In this document: positions 36,678-47,224 of the stretch, one piece after another
How positions within the stretch are numbered: position 1 is the stretch's first letter
Layout: every line of letters starts with the position of its first letter
Source: Prevotella denticola
Lineage (GTDB): Bacteria > Bacteroidota > Bacteroidia > Bacteroidales > Bacteroidaceae
Reading direction: 5' to 3'
Length of the DNA: 64,000 nt
Assembly: GCF_900454835.1 (NCBI RefSeq)
Contig: NZ_UGTM01000001.1
Coordinates: forward strand, 1,302,501 to 1,366,500
Program-made: the position numbers and the translations under genes
The notes under the pieces: generated by a model
The model's database searches: none
The model's input: only the letters and a program-made list of their open reading frames with translations
Told to the model about the DNA's origin: nothing

Positions 36678-37187
36678 GGGACAGTAGATTTTTCATGGGG
36701 GATAGACCCATTCTACTTATAAAATGATCTTCTAAAGTTTAGAGTGGACAGGATGCTTGACAATGAGAACAGAATTACCGACTGTTTACTGAAAAAGTCT
36801 ATTTCTCATTTGCTGTCACTTTTAACATTCTTCACTAACACATTGTTTATTAGTTTGTTATATAAATTTATAGAGTGACGGCAGTGACAGGAAAATAATC
36901 TCACAGCAGACCAATCACAGGCGCATCTGCCGTGGATGAATACCAGACTATGTCTTAATCCTAAAGTATATTCTGCTACGGCAGCCTCTTTATCGGGGTT
37001 ATTCAGAAAGCTTATTTTCAAGAATAACTACTTCTATTCGATTATTATAATGCTTAACGTGATCCGTACTAAGCCTTGACACCATTGGTGTACACCCTCA
37101 ACACCATTCGTGTTTATCCTCAACGCACAGACAGGAAAGAATCAGTGTGGGTGTAAATGGTAATCCCCGTTAATTATCTACTGGTCC
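36678..37187 (-). mobile_element. MITE-like element, copy 1
   Basis: A 510-bp stretch begins GGGACAGTAGAT (36678-36689) and ends ATCTACTGGTCC (37176-37187), giving 12-bp imperfect terminal inverted repeats. It is highly similar along its length to the inverted copy at 53499-53997. A second ATCTACTGACCC lies just outside at 37195-37206. Inside are two 22-bp units starting ACACCATT (37079 and 37101) and a 71-codon frame at 36806-37021 that has only a TTG start and is probably not a gene. No transposase is encoded. It lies between convergent genes (TonB receptor and atpG). Confidence 0.75.
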
Positions 37188-37373
37188 ATTAATTATCTAC
37201 TGACCCAAAACAACCGTTATCAAAGAGCTGGAAGTTCAATGATAACGGTTGGTTTAGACGATAAACAGGTGTGGAAACTGTCAATAAGAAAGAAGACTTC
37301 TCACTAATCTATGTTTTGGCACACCCTTGTTTTTTCATTTATTCTGTATCGGTTCAAGAGAGCCTGACGAGCG

Positions 37374-38351
37374 TCAGTTGTTTACCGTACCGCCGACAAT
37401 ATCGAGCAACTCTGAGGTGATGGCAGCCTGACGCGACTTGTTGTATTGCAAATTAAGCGATCGAAGCAGATCGTCAGCATTGTCCGTAGCAGTCTGCATG
37501 GCCACCATGCGTGCTGCATGCTCGGAGGCATTGCTGTCCAGAAGAGCCGTAAAGACCATGTGATGGAGCAGCTTCGGCACCAGTGCCCTCAATACCGTCT
37601 GCAAGTCAGGCTCAACGATGAAATCGTCATTCAGAGGCACAACGGTTTCATTTCCGGTCTTCTGCTCTGCCGTCTTCCTTTTTTTCTTGAGATAATCCTG
37701 TGCGGCCTTTGTCGTCAGGTCAGATGACAAGTCACGTTCTGTATTGGCACTGAGTTCTTCCTCGAGGTCAATCGGAAGGAATTTCTTGCGCTGGAGAATC
37801 TGGCTGCCAGCACTCTTGAAGTGATGATAAATAATCTCCACCTTATCGTACTCGCCATCCAGCCATTTCTGTCCCAACTCCTTGGCAATGTTCCGGCACT
37901 CCTCCGAGTTGGGCTTGTCTGCAAGATTGGGATAAGGACACACACAGGTATATCCCCGCTTCTTTGCCGCCTCAGCCACCTTTCTTCCCACTGGATAAAT
38001 TGTTATATCCTTGTCTGTCAGCCCTATGGAACGGTATTCATCTATCGCCTGCTGCATAAGTTTGATGACATTGGCATTGAATCCGCCACAGAGAGAACTG
38101 TTGGAAGAGAAGACCAGCAAAGCTACACGTTTCACAGGACGCTGTACGTCGAACGGAGTCTCCGTATCGGGCGTAGAGACAAGGAAAGTCCTGAGAATAT
38201 GCTCGAGCATAGCCTCGTAAGGAAGCATACACTCGATGGCATACTGCGCATGGTGCAGCTTGCTCGAGGCTACCATCTTCATCGCACTCGTAATCTTGCG
38301 GGTACTCTGGACACTGGCTATACGAGTCTTGATTTCCTTTAACGATGCCAT
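37374..38351 (-). CDS. atpG: ATP synthase F1 gamma subunit
   Basis: This is the rotating central stalk of F1. The 325-residue product has the N-terminal helix pattern MASLKEIKTRIASVQSTRKITSAMKMVASSKL and the C-terminal helix with SRQAAITSELLDIVGG. A charged, Lys-rich insertion of about 30-40 residues (near 215-250, with KKKRKTAEQKTGN) makes it longer than the usual 285-290 residues. It is the last gene of the atp operon, 12 bp after atpA. Confidence 0.95.
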   Translation of the reverse strand: MASLKEIKTRIASVQSTRKITSAMKMVASSKLHHAQYAIECMLPYEAMLEHILRTFLVSTPDTETPFDVQRPVKRVALLVFSSNSSLCGGFNANVIKLMQQAIDEYRSIGLTDKDITIYPVGRKVAEAAKKRGYTCVCPYPNLADKPNSEECRNIAKELGQKWLDGEYDKVEIIYHHFKSAGSQILQRKKFLPIDLEEELSANTERDLSSDLTTKAAQDYLKKKRKTAEQKTGNETVVPLNDDFIVEPDLQTVLRALVPKLLHHMVFTALLDSNASEHAARMVAMQTATDNADDLLRSLNLQYNKSRQAAITSELLDIVGGTVNN

Positions 38352-38363
38352 TCTTTATTGTCT

Positions 38364-39947
38364 TTATTTATATTGTCCGGCAATATTGCCCATGACTTCC
38401 TCTATCACCTTTACAGAAGTATCTTCCAGTTTACCGGCAGCCAGTTCACTGATAACATCGGAATGAGCTGAACGCATACTGTCGAGAAACTGGTCCTGAC
38501 ACTGGCGGACCTGGTCTACCGGTACATCACGCATCAGTCCATGTACGCCACAATAGAGGATGGCAATCTGCTCACCCACCGGCATCGGACTGTACTGCGG
38601 CTGTATCAGCAGCTGGTTGTTCTTACGCCCACGGTCGAGCGTCATGGCCGTCACCTTGTCCATATCGGACGAGAATTTGGAGAAAGCCTCCAGCTCACGG
38701 TACTGCGCCATATCGATCTTCAGCGTTCCCGCCACCTTCTTCATACTCTTGACCTGTGCCGATCCACCTACACGAGAAACAGAGATCCCCACGTTAATGG
38801 CAGGCCGGAAGCCCTGATTGAAGAGGTCGGACTCAAGATAAATCTGACCGTCGGTAATGGAAATCACGTTGGTTGGGATGTAGGCGGACACGTCACCTGC
38901 CTGTGTTTCGATAATCGGCAGGGCCGTAAGCGAACCACCGCCCTTGACATGACCCTTCATGCACTCCGGCAGATCGTTCATCTTCTCGGCAATTTCCTGC
39001 TGGTCGTTGATACGTGCTGCACGCTCCAGCAGACGGGAGTGGAGATAGAAGACATCACCCGGATACGCCTCACGTCCGGAAGGACGACGGAGAATCAGTG
39101 ACACTTCACGATAGGCAACCGCCTGCTTCGACAGATCATCATAGACGACGAGGGCAGAGTAACCCCGATCACGGAAATACTCACCGATGGCAGCACCGGC
39201 AAACGGCGCATAATACTGCATTGCAGCAGGGTCGGCAGCCGTTGCACTGACGATAATCGTATAAGGCAGTGCGCCGTGGTCCTTCAGATTCTGTACCAAG
39301 GCTGCTACGGTAGAGGCCTTCTGACCGATGGCGACATAGATACAATAGACCGGCTGTCCCTGCTCATAGAAGCTTTTCTGGTTGATGATGGCATCAACAG
39401 CGATGGCGGTCTTGCCCGTCTGCCGATCACCGATGATCAACTCACGCTGGCCGCGTCCGATAGGAATCATCGAGTCAACAGCCTTCAGACCTGTCTGAAG
39501 CGGTTCCTTCACCGGCTGACGGTAGATGACACCTGGGGCCTTTCTGTCCAGCGGCATCTCGAAAGCATCAGTCAGATCAAGATCTCCCTTTCCATCGATT
39601 GCCACTCCCAGCGGATTGACTACACGTCCCAAGAAGCTGTCATTGACCCGGATGGAAGCAATACGATGTGTACGCCTGACGCTCTCTCCCTCCTTGATGC
39701 CTGCTGTAGGCCCGAGGAGAATACAACCGACATTGTCTTCCTCCAAGTTCATGACAATCGCCATAGTGCCATTCTCAAATTCAAGCAACTCATTAGCTTC
39801 TGCATTGCGAAGGCCATAGACGCGAGCCACGCCATCGCCGACAGTCAGTACAGTGCCGACTTCATCAAACTTCTCCTCCGAGTTGATGCCCTGTAGTTCC
39901 TTTGCAAGAATCTCAGACACCTCACTTGGTTTAATTTTATCTGACAT
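38364..39947 (-). CDS. atpA: ATP synthase F1 alpha subunit
   Basis: This subunit forms the non-catalytic nucleotide sites of F1. The 527-residue product has the P-loop GDRQTGKT at 173-180, the [21 protein letters not shown] region with the arginine finger segment [18 protein letters not shown], and normal length. It lies between atpH and atpG with 12-bp gaps on both sides. Confidence 0.97.
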   Translation of the reverse strand: MSDKIKPSEVSEILAKELQGINSEEKFDEVGTVLTVGDGVARVYGLRNAEANELLEFENGTMAIVMNLEEDNVGCILLGPTAGIKEGESVRRTHRIASIRVNDSFLGRVVNPLGVAIDGKGDLDLTDAFEMPLDRKAPGVIYRQPVKEPLQTGLKAVDSMIPIGRGQRELIIGDRQTGKTAIAVDAIINQKSFYEQGQPVYCIYVAIGQKASTVAALVQNLKDHGALPYTIIVSATAADPAAMQYYAPFAGAAIGEYFRDRGYSALVVYDDLSKQAVAYREVSLILRRPSGREAYPGDVFYLHSRLLERAARINDQQEIAEKMNDLPECMKGHVKGGGSLTALPIIETQAGDVSAYIPTNVISITDGQIYLESDLFNQGFRPAINVGISVSRVGGSAQVKSMKKVAGTLKIDMAQYRELEAFSKFSSDMDKVTAMTLDRGRKNNQLLIQPQYSPMPVGEQIAILYCGVHGLMRDVPVDQVRQCQDQFLDSMRSAHSDVISELAAGKLEDTSVKVIEEVMGNIAGQYK

Positions 39948-39959
39948 GTTATTGATTTA

Positions 39960-40496
39960 TTACTTTTTTAATTGTGTGAGGATAGCATTCAGCTTGTTCT
40001 TCACGCTGGCATCCATTCTGTAAGTATCGTACTCGAGGATGAAACCGCCGATGAGTGAAGAGTCGACTTCAGTGTTGAATTCGACAGTGCCATGTGCCCT
40101 GGACTGTACGAGCGCTTTCATCTTGTCTTCTGTCTGGGAAGAAACAGGAGAAGCGGTGATGACCTTTCCACAGATGATGTTCTTCTGCTTGCGATACAGA
40201 GCGACATAGTCATTCGCCATGAACTGAAGCAGTTCCTCTCTGTCCTTCTTCATTACAAGGGAAAGGAAGTCTCCTACCAGCTCCGGACTGTCTTCTCCAC
40301 AGGCTACTTCCAACAGCTTGCGCTTCTTCTCCTTCGGAAGCATCGGACTTTCAATCGTCATGCGGAGTTCCGGTGCCTGAAGATAACTCCGGGCAAGGGC
40401 CTGCATGACGACATATACCTTGTCCTCGAGTTTTTGCTCACAGGCACACTTCAACAGCGCACGGGCATAGCGAACCGATATTACACCTGTATTCAT
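39960..40496 (-). CDS. atpH: ATP synthase F1 delta subunit
   Basis: The delta subunit clamps the peripheral stalk to the top of F1. The 178-residue length, N-terminal ISVRYARALLKCACEQ and C-terminal SSLIGGFILEYDTYRMDASVKNKL pattern are typical of AtpH/OSCP proteins. The gene starts 6 bp after the atpF stop. Confidence 0.93.
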   Translation of the reverse strand: MNTGVISVRYARALLKCACEQKLEDKVYVVMQALARSYLQAPELRMTIESPMLPKEKKRKLLEVACGEDSPELVGDFLSLVMKKDREELLQFMANDYVALYRKQKNIICGKVITASPVSSQTEDKMKALVQSRAHGTVEFNTEVDSSLIGGFILEYDTYRMDASVKNKLNAILTQLKK

Positions 40497-40502
40497 AAGC
40501 GA

Positions 40503-41015
40503 TTATTTACTTTCTGTTCCGTTAGTAGAAGCAACTTCATCCAACAAGCTGTCAATAAGCCGGGTCTGCTCGGCAGAGCCGGCAAGCTCCTTGTGCAGAA
40601 TCTTCTCGGCAATCTGAACCGAAAGTTCAGCTACCTGCGAACGGATGTCACGGATGGTAGCCTGCTTCTGGTTTTCTATCTCAGCCTTGGCTTCAGCGAT
40701 GATGCGGGCACTCTCTTCGTGTGCCTTCTCCTGTGCCTGTCCGACTATGGCATCACGTGTGTCAGACGCTTCCCGAAGAATCTGCGCCTGCTTCTCACGT
40801 GCCTCCATAAGCAGCTCCTCACCTTGTTTCTGAATGTTGGCAAGCCTCTGGTTGGCCTCCTCTGCCTTGGCAAGACTCTCGTCGATATACTCCTTGCGCT
40901 CGTTCACCATCTTGATGATGGACGGGAAACCCCATCTCCATAAGATGAAGAAGACCACCAGAAAGACAAGGGTCATCCAAAAGAGCAAACCGCCATCTGG
41001 CAATAATAATGACAT
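40503..41015 (-). CDS. atpF: ATP synthase F0 subunit b
   Basis: The 170-residue product has one N-terminal membrane helix (about 8-27, LLFWMTLVFLVVFFILW) and a long charged coiled coil rich in Glu, Ala, Gln and Lys, as expected of the peripheral stalk. It lies between atpE (55 bp upstream) and atpH. Confidence 0.95.
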   Translation of the reverse strand: MSLLLPDGGLLFWMTLVFLVVFFILWRWGFPSIIKMVNERKEYIDESLAKAEEANQRLANIQKQGEELLMEAREKQAQILREASDTRDAIVGQAQEKAHEESARIIAEAKAEIENQKQATIRDIRSQVAELSVQIAEKILHKELAGSAEQTRLIDSLLDEVASTNGTESK

Positions 41016-41070
41016 AAGCTGCTAAATTACTTTTCTTACCAATTTTGTATAAATAGCCTTCAACTCCAGT

Positions 41071-41310
41071 TTAGAAAACGCAGAGAAGAGCAATGATTGC
41101 TGCAAAGAAAGCAACACCCTCGACAAGGGCAGCCGCAATAATCATTGAAGAACGAAGGTCACCGATTTTCTCCGGCTGGCGTGCCATGGCATCCATAGCC
41201 TGTCCACCGATACGACCAATACCAAGACCTGCGCCTACGGCTGCGATACCTGCACCGATAGCGGCGCCCAACTTTGCAGTTTCTGCTGCTAATAACAATG
41301 ATGTCAACAT
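41071..41310 (-). CDS. atpE: ATP synthase F0 subunit c
   Basis: The 79-residue proteolipid has two hydrophobic helices joined by the polar loop ARQPEKIGD. The ion-binding carboxylate is the Glu of AALVEGVAFF in helix 2. The Gln/Ser pattern of sodium-type c rings is not obvious next to this Glu, so proton coupling is the more likely choice; this is inference. A 323-bp gap separates it from atpB. Confidence 0.95.
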   Translation of the reverse strand: MLTSLLLAAETAKLGAAIGAGIAAVGAGLGIGRIGGQAMDAMARQPEKIGDLRSSMIIAAALVEGVAFFAAIIALLCVF

Positions 41311-41633
41311 AGTTTTTTGCTTTTAAATATTAATTGTTTTTATTTTCTTCTATTTCCAGGGCAGCAGGGAGAGGCTTTACACCGAGCCTTGGCTGCCTTT
41401 TTAGCCGGTTACCGGGGTGCTGAGAGAAAGAGCGATGGCAGGATTCTGATGAAGCTATCGAGACTAGCGGAACTATTGGAACTTGGCGATAATAGAGAGA
41501 CTAGAAAAGCTATCAGTCCTATAACGAGGCCGTCACGACTGGCATCTATAGCTTTCAAGCAGCCGGAAATGCCAGCCTAACCGCTATATTGCCGCCCCCC
41601 GCAGCGTCTTCCGGCAGACAACCGGCGGGCTGC
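41311..41633. other. 323-bp structured gap inside the atp operon
   Basis: No gene is evident between atpB and atpE. The stretch is GC-rich at the atpB side, where GCCCGCCGG and CCGGCGGGC-type complements could fold. It then holds repeated short motifs GAGACTAG / GAGAGACTAG and CTATAG / GCTATC between about 41450 and 41560. The atpE-proximal end is AT-rich and probably holds the atpE ribosome-binding region. It may tune the higher translation needed for subunit c, or be an insertion remnant. Confidence 0.5.
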
Positions 41634-42737
41634 TTATTTATCAGCCCGTACTTCATGTACACGTGCCAGAGAAATGAACACTGCGCTCAGCATTGTAAAT
41701 ACCAATGCCTGAATGAAGCTGACCAGAATTTCAAGCAGCATCATGAAGATGCTCATACCCACACTCACTACCGTCATTGAAGAGCTAAGTACAACACCCA
41801 TTGTCGCCATGATGAAGATGATACACGTCAATGCAAGGGCAATGGCATGGCCTGCCATCATATTGGCAAAGAGACGGACCATCAAGGCGAACGGTTTTGT
41901 AAAGATACCGAAGATCTCGATAATCGGCATCAAAGGTACCGGCACTTTCAGCCACGCCGGTACATCCGGCCAGAAGATGTCCTTCCAGTAATGCTTCGTC
42001 CCAGAGATATTGGTTACCAGGAACGTACAGACAGCAAGGAAGAACGTAATGGTAATGTTACCCGTCAGGTTGCCGCCACCCGGCGGGAACGGTACGATCC
42101 CCATCACATTGGCGACGAAGATGAAGAAGAAACAGGTCAGCAGATAAGGGGCATACCGGTCAGCCTCCTTGCCCAGCGTCGGCCTGATTACCTCATCATA
42201 TACATACATCACGAACATATGCATCAGTCCCGTGAAACCCTTCGGTGCCTTGTCCGTAACATTATGCCGCCGGCACCACCGTGCAGGGATGAGTATGCAC
42301 AGCAGCAGCAGGATGGCATCGATGAACAGAACGCATACGGACTTCGTTATCGACAGGTCAAAGGGCCGCACTTCCGTTCCGTCCTTCTGCAGTTCGACGA
42401 TTCTCCGCTCGTAGTTACCCTTTGTCGCAATGAACAGGTTCGGATTGTTCCTGCAAGGGCGGTAGCCGGCATGAGGACCGGCTTCCAACGGTTCCTCGGC
42501 AAAATCCTCCGCCCAACCCGTGTACCAGCCCGTGGAGGTTTTCACGATGACCGGCAGATTGATGACGACCGGCTTGTCACCGATGTTGGTGACATGCCAC
42601 TCATACGAGTCTTTGATGTGTCCCCACAATATGCCCTGCAGATCGACACCTCCGCCTTTGTTCTCGGATGCTGCCGCACCAGGCAGAAGCAGGAAGAGCA
42701 TCACGACCATGCAAAGCAAATGCTTGAGATATTTCAT
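41634..42737 (-). CDS. atpB: ATP synthase F0 subunit a
   Basis: Subunit a forms the half-channels beside the c ring. The 367-residue product has an N-terminal signal-like helix (MKYLKHLLCM...GAAAS), an additional extracytoplasmic domain of about 100 residues, and then the usual helices, including MVRLFANMMAGHAIALAL with the essential Arg, and ALVFTMLSAVFISLA at the C terminus. The long N-terminal extension is typical of Bacteroidota. Its start overlaps the end of the atpI-like gene by 4 bp. Confidence 0.95.
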   Translation of the reverse strand: MKYLKHLLCMVVMLFLLLPGAAASENKGGGVDLQGILWGHIKDSYEWHVTNIGDKPVVINLPVIVKTSTGWYTGWAEDFAEEPLEAGPHAGYRPCRNNPNLFIATKGNYERRIVELQKDGTEVRPFDLSITKSVCVLFIDAILLLLCILIPARWCRRHNVTDKAPKGFTGLMHMFVMYVYDEVIRPTLGKEADRYAPYLLTCFFFIFVANVMGIVPFPPGGGNLTGNITITFFLAVCTFLVTNISGTKHYWKDIFWPDVPAWLKVPVPLMPIIEIFGIFTKPFALMVRLFANMMAGHAIALALTCIIFIMATMGVVLSSSMTVVSVGMSIFMMLLEILVSFIQALVFTMLSAVFISLARVHEVRADK

Positions 42738-43147
42738 TCGTCAATTATTGTTTTATTGTTCTTTTCCACTTTTGAAAAATAGATGGTGTCGAAGGCCAGC
42801 AGTACGATGTAGAAGGCCATGAAGACAACGGCGAAACCCATCACCCTCGTGCGGTCCTTCACCGCAAAGGCATAGACCAGGACAACCAGGAATGCCAGCA
42901 ACATACGCAATGCCGAGGCGGCAAGATAGAACTTCCCCAGTATGCCCGGCGACTTTCCGGCTACCGCCTTCCAAGCCCCTCCATAGACGGAGATGGTGAC
43001 GAGCGAGAACAGTGCGCTGATTGTCAGCATATAGGCATAAGACGAGTGCATTGTCAGCTGCACCACAAGCATACCCGAAAGATAGAGCCCTGCAATGATC
43101 CACAGGCTGATCTTCTGATACCTCTTATAAACCTTGTTACAGTCCAT
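42734..43147 (-). CDS. AtpI-like membrane protein of the atp operon
   Basis: The start is set at the ATG at 43147-43145 (MDCNKVYKRY); the longer frame overlaps atpC in a non-conserved way. The 137-residue product has four hydrophobic helices and basic loops and no soluble domain. Its position between atpC and atpB, with a 4-bp overlap with atpB, matches the small membrane protein found in Bacteroidota atp operons, likely assisting c-ring assembly as AtpI does. Sequence identity to AtpI is not obvious, so the role is inferred from position. Confidence 0.75.
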   Translation of the reverse strand: MDCNKVYKRYQKISLWIIAGLYLSGMLVVQLTMHSSYAYMLTISALFSLVTISVYGGAWKAVAGKSPGILGKFYLAASALRMLLAFLVVLVYAFAVKDRTRVMGFAVVFMAFYIVLLAFDTIYFSKVEKNNKTIIDE

Positions 43148-43173
43148 CCGCACCGCCGTCTGTCCCTTGTCCC

Positions 43174-43413
43174 TCAGATTTCCACACAAAGGCTCACCTC
43201 GTTCTTCTTCACCTCGACGAAACCGCCGACGATCCGAAGCTCTTTCTTTATGCCTTTTACGCTGTAGACGACCTTGCCTTCAACCAGTGTCGAGATGATC
43301 GGTGCGTGGTCGTTGAGTATTTCAAACTGACCTACAGTCCCGGGGACCAGCACGCTGTCGACCTCGCCTGTAAAGACAACCCTCTCCGGGGAAACTATCC
43401 TAAGTGTCAACAT
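43174..43413 (-). CDS. atpC: ATP synthase F1 epsilon subunit, short form
   Basis: The ATG at 43413 gives MLTLRIVSPERVVF and a 79-residue product. It contains only the N-terminal beta-sandwich (GTVGQFEILNDHAPIISTL...GGFVEVKKNEVSL). The C-terminal helical hairpin that inhibits ATP hydrolysis in other bacteria is missing altogether. This short form is common in Bacteroidota. It follows atpD by 39 bp. Confidence 0.93.
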   Translation of the reverse strand: MLTLRIVSPERVVFTGEVDSVLVPGTVGQFEILNDHAPIISTLVEGKVVYSVKGIKKELRIVGGFVEVKKNEVSLCVEI

Positions 43414-43452
43414 AGACAATTCAATTACTTTTCTTTCCGTTCAAGGGGATGA

Positions 43453-44994
<1,542 letters not shown>

Positions 44995-45044
44995 TTATTA
45001 TTACTTTCTTCTACAAACGGACAGGTGCAGATCATGTACCGCAA

Positions 45045-46022
45045 TCAGATGCTCAGCTCGTCGAGTACCTTGATGAGTTTCCTGTCGAAAGGCTTGTCTG
45101 AACGGATCGCCTCTGACAGGGGCACGTAGACGACTTCATTATTCCTCACGCCTACCATGATGTTGCGCTGTCCCTGCATAATGGCCTCGACGGCCCCCAC
45201 TCCCGTACGGCTTGCCAGGATGCGGTCGCGTGCCGACGGACGTCCGCCCCTCTGCAAGTGCCCCAGGATGGAGACACGCACATCATAGTCGGGAAATTCC
45301 TTGCGCACACGGTCGGCATAATACATCGCCCCGCATTTGGGACTCTCTGACACGATGACGATACAGCTCCGCTTCGATTTACGAATGCCGCGTTCCATGA
45401 AACGTGCCAGCTGGTCCACATCCGTCGAATCCTCCGGGATAATGGCCGCCTCGGCTCCGCTGGCAATGGCCGAGTTCTGGGCGAGAAATCCCGCATCACG
45501 TCCCATCACTTCGACAAAGAAGATGCGCTCGTGGCTCTGTGCAGTATCACGGATCCGGTCGACACACTCCACTATGGTGTTCATCGTCGTATCATAGCCG
45601 ATAGTATTGTCCGTCCCATAAAGATCGTTGTCGATGGTGCCGGGCAGGCCGATACAGCAGATGTCAAATTCCTGTGCGATTTTCATGGCACCTGTCAGCG
45701 ATCCGTTTCCACCAATGACAACCAGTGCATCAATGCCTGCGGCAACAAGGTTGTCATAGGCTTTCTTCCTGCCTTCTTCCGTAGCGAATTCCTTAGAGCG
45801 CGCCGTCTTCAGGATGGTACCGCCCTGACCGATAATCCCACTGACATTCTCGGTTGTAAAAGGACGTATATCGTTTGTAATCAGTCCGTCATAGCCGCGA
45901 TAGACCGCCTTTATATCGAAACCGTTGTAGATACCCGCTCTTGTCACAGCACGGATGGCCGCATTCATACCCGGTGCATCACCACCGGAAGTCAAAATAC
46001 CGATTGTCTTTATTTTAGCCAT
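45045..46022 (-). CDS. pfkA: 6-phosphofructokinase, ATP-type fold
   Basis: The enzyme phosphorylates fructose 6-phosphate in glycolysis. The 325-residue product has [14 protein letters not shown] near residue 11, the catalytic [21 protein letters not shown] segment, and MGRDAGFLA. The ATP-binding GGDGS motif reads [10 protein letters not shown], Asn for Asp, which is seen in some PfkA groups and might alter ATP or PPi use. It lies 68 bp upstream of atpD on the same strand with no clear terminator in between, so the two may be co-transcribed. Confidence 0.95.
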   Translation of the reverse strand: MAKIKTIGILTSGGDAPGMNAAIRAVTRAGIYNGFDIKAVYRGYDGLITNDIRPFTTENVSGIIGQGGTILKTARSKEFATEEGRKKAYDNLVAAGIDALVVIGGNGSLTGAMKIAQEFDICCIGLPGTIDNDLYGTDNTIGYDTTMNTIVECVDRIRDTAQSHERIFFVEVMGRDAGFLAQNSAIASGAEAAIIPEDSTDVDQLARFMERGIRKSKRSCIVIVSESPKCGAMYYADRVRKEFPDYDVRVSILGHLQRGGRPSARDRILASRTGVGAVEAIMQGQRNIMVGVRNNEVVYVPLSEAIRSDKPFDRKLIKVLDELSI

Positions 46023-46052
46023 TTTGTTATTTTAGAATTCCCTTATCATGCG

Positions 46053-46085
46053 CAAAGATAACAAATAAAAAACATATAAGCAAAA
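46053..46085 (-). promoter_or_regulatory. Promoter of pfkA: TTTTG-N20-TATCTTTG
   Basis: On the minus strand TTTTG (46085-46081) and TATCTTTG (46060-46053) are 20 bp apart, a very good Bacteroidota promoter. The start codon is 30 bp further on. Array C lies about 80 bp upstream of the -33 box. Confidence 0.7.
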
Positions 46086-46162
46086 TACAAAAGGAAAAAA
46101 TACGCACTGACATCGAAAAAGAATCTTCCACATACCGTGTCACATCGCAGCAATGCTCCGAT

Positions 46163-46257
46163 TGTTCCCAAGCCTTGGGAACCGCAGTCCCAAGCACCGG
46201 GAATCCTGTTCCCAACCGTCTGGGAACAGGATTCCCAGACGGTTGGGAACAAGGGCC
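46163..46257. repeat. Array C: 22-23-bp palindromic units with a perfect 20-bp hairpin
   Basis: GGGAA-type starts are at 46176, 46198, 46221 and 46244 (steps 22, 23, 23). TTCCC or TCCC half-sites alternate about every 11 bp. Two neighbouring units plus their linkers form an exact inverted repeat, TGTTCCCAACCGTCTGGGAA (46207-46226) and its complement (46232-46251), around CAGGA. It lies upstream of the pfkA promoter and 200 bp after the DUF4738 gene. Confidence 0.85.
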
Positions 46258-46381
46258 TGCAGCAGAGTCTGGCATACGGGGATGTGTCGACTTCCCCTGT
46301 CCGTATGCATCTTTTCCTTACAAGGAGTGAAATACCGGGAGAAAACGAAGGGGCTGTGAAAAGTCCATATAGTAGCTAAAA

Positions 46382-46409
46382 TAGGGACAGACGCCCTCGT
46401 CTGTCCCTA
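46382..46409. terminator. Perfect 12-bp hairpin after the DUF4738 gene
   Basis: TAGGGACAGACG and CGTCTGTCCCTA form a perfect stem with a CCCT loop, 56 bp downstream of the lipoprotein gene stop on the minus strand. It has little T-run, but its stability suggests a transcription end or an mRNA 3' stabiliser. Confidence 0.6.
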
Positions 46410-46465
46410 CGGTATGGATGTGTGACACACTTTCTTCGTTTGCTATCTTTCATTCAGGAAAGCCC

Positions 46466-47071
46466 TTATACGCCCTCTTCCTCGGAGATCTCCGCCTCTG
46501 TCTTCTGCTTCTCGGGGAGGGGCTGGTCGCCGGGAGTGTCAAGCTGGGTAGCCTTGGTGATGCGCAGATGGCTCATATTGTCGAGCGTCACGTCCATGGG
46601 CACATACTCGTCGCTGTTCGGGTCAGGTGATCCGACGCTGGCACCGAAATAGAGTGTCTTTCCCTCGGCACGGTCGAACATGAAGCCGACAAGTGCGCCG
46701 TCCCTGCCATACTGGCTGTCTGCACACTCTCTGAAGTCGTCTTTCGTGAATGTACGGTCGTAGAAAAGCGAGCCGTCCTGCCGCAGTACCTGAAGCAGAA
46801 TCTTGTTGTCGTAATACTCTCTGCCGTCCTCGTCGTGTACCATGGCGAGCGACTTGTCCGCAAAGCGGCGGATGCGTATCATAAACGTACCCCCCAGCCA
46901 CTTCACTTTCTTCTCATACAGGAAGTCGGACAGACGCTGCGGACCACTCGGCACCTTGGGTTTCGGCACTATCTTCGTGATGATGTCGTTCGATTTCTTT
47001 TCCTCCTTGCAGGAACTTATCCCTATGAGCATCAGCCCCATGACCAGAAGCTGGAACATTCGTCTTGTCAT
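46466..47071 (-). CDS. DUF4738 family lipoprotein
   Basis: The 201-residue product has a signal peptide ending GISSC (Cys21). The mature part contains QRLSDFLYEKKVKWLGGTFMIRI, an acidic DEDGREYYDNKILLQVLRQDGSLFYDRTFTKDDF stretch split by beta strands, and a C-terminal low-complexity acidic tail. This order matches the DUF4738 lipoproteins of Bacteroidota, function unknown. A single-gene unit with a promoter element at 47091-47098. Confidence 0.8.
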   Translation of the reverse strand: MTRRMFQLLVMGLMLIGISSCKEEKKSNDIITKIVPKPKVPSGPQRLSDFLYEKKVKWLGGTFMIRIRRFADKSLAMVHDEDGREYYDNKILLQVLRQDGSLFYDRTFTKDDFRECADSQYGRDGALVGFMFDRAEGKTLYFGASVGSPDPNSDEYVPMDVTLDNMSHLRITKATQLDTPGDQPLPEKQKTEAEISEEEGV

Positions 47072-47090
47072 AATCTGTGATTCTTGTTCA

Positions 47091-47098
47091 CAAAAGTA
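47091..47098 (-). promoter_or_regulatory. -7 element TACTTTTG for the DUF4738 gene
   Basis: The minus strand reads TACTTTTG, matching TAnnTTTG, 20 bp upstream of the start codon, so the leader is very short. Confidence 0.55.
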
Positions 47099-47224
47099 AG
47101 CATTTTCCTTGAACCCTGCAAGAATGAGGAATGAAAAAGGAGCGTCCGCACCCTCCCCTGCCCGGAGCAGTCCATGAGGAGAGAAAACGTGGGTAGGGAA
47201 AGGAGACGAGATCCTACGACCGCC

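Noticed and set aside
41847..42782. 311-codon frame antisense to atpB
   Set aside because: Arg/His-rich translation with no family resemblance; atpB is certain.
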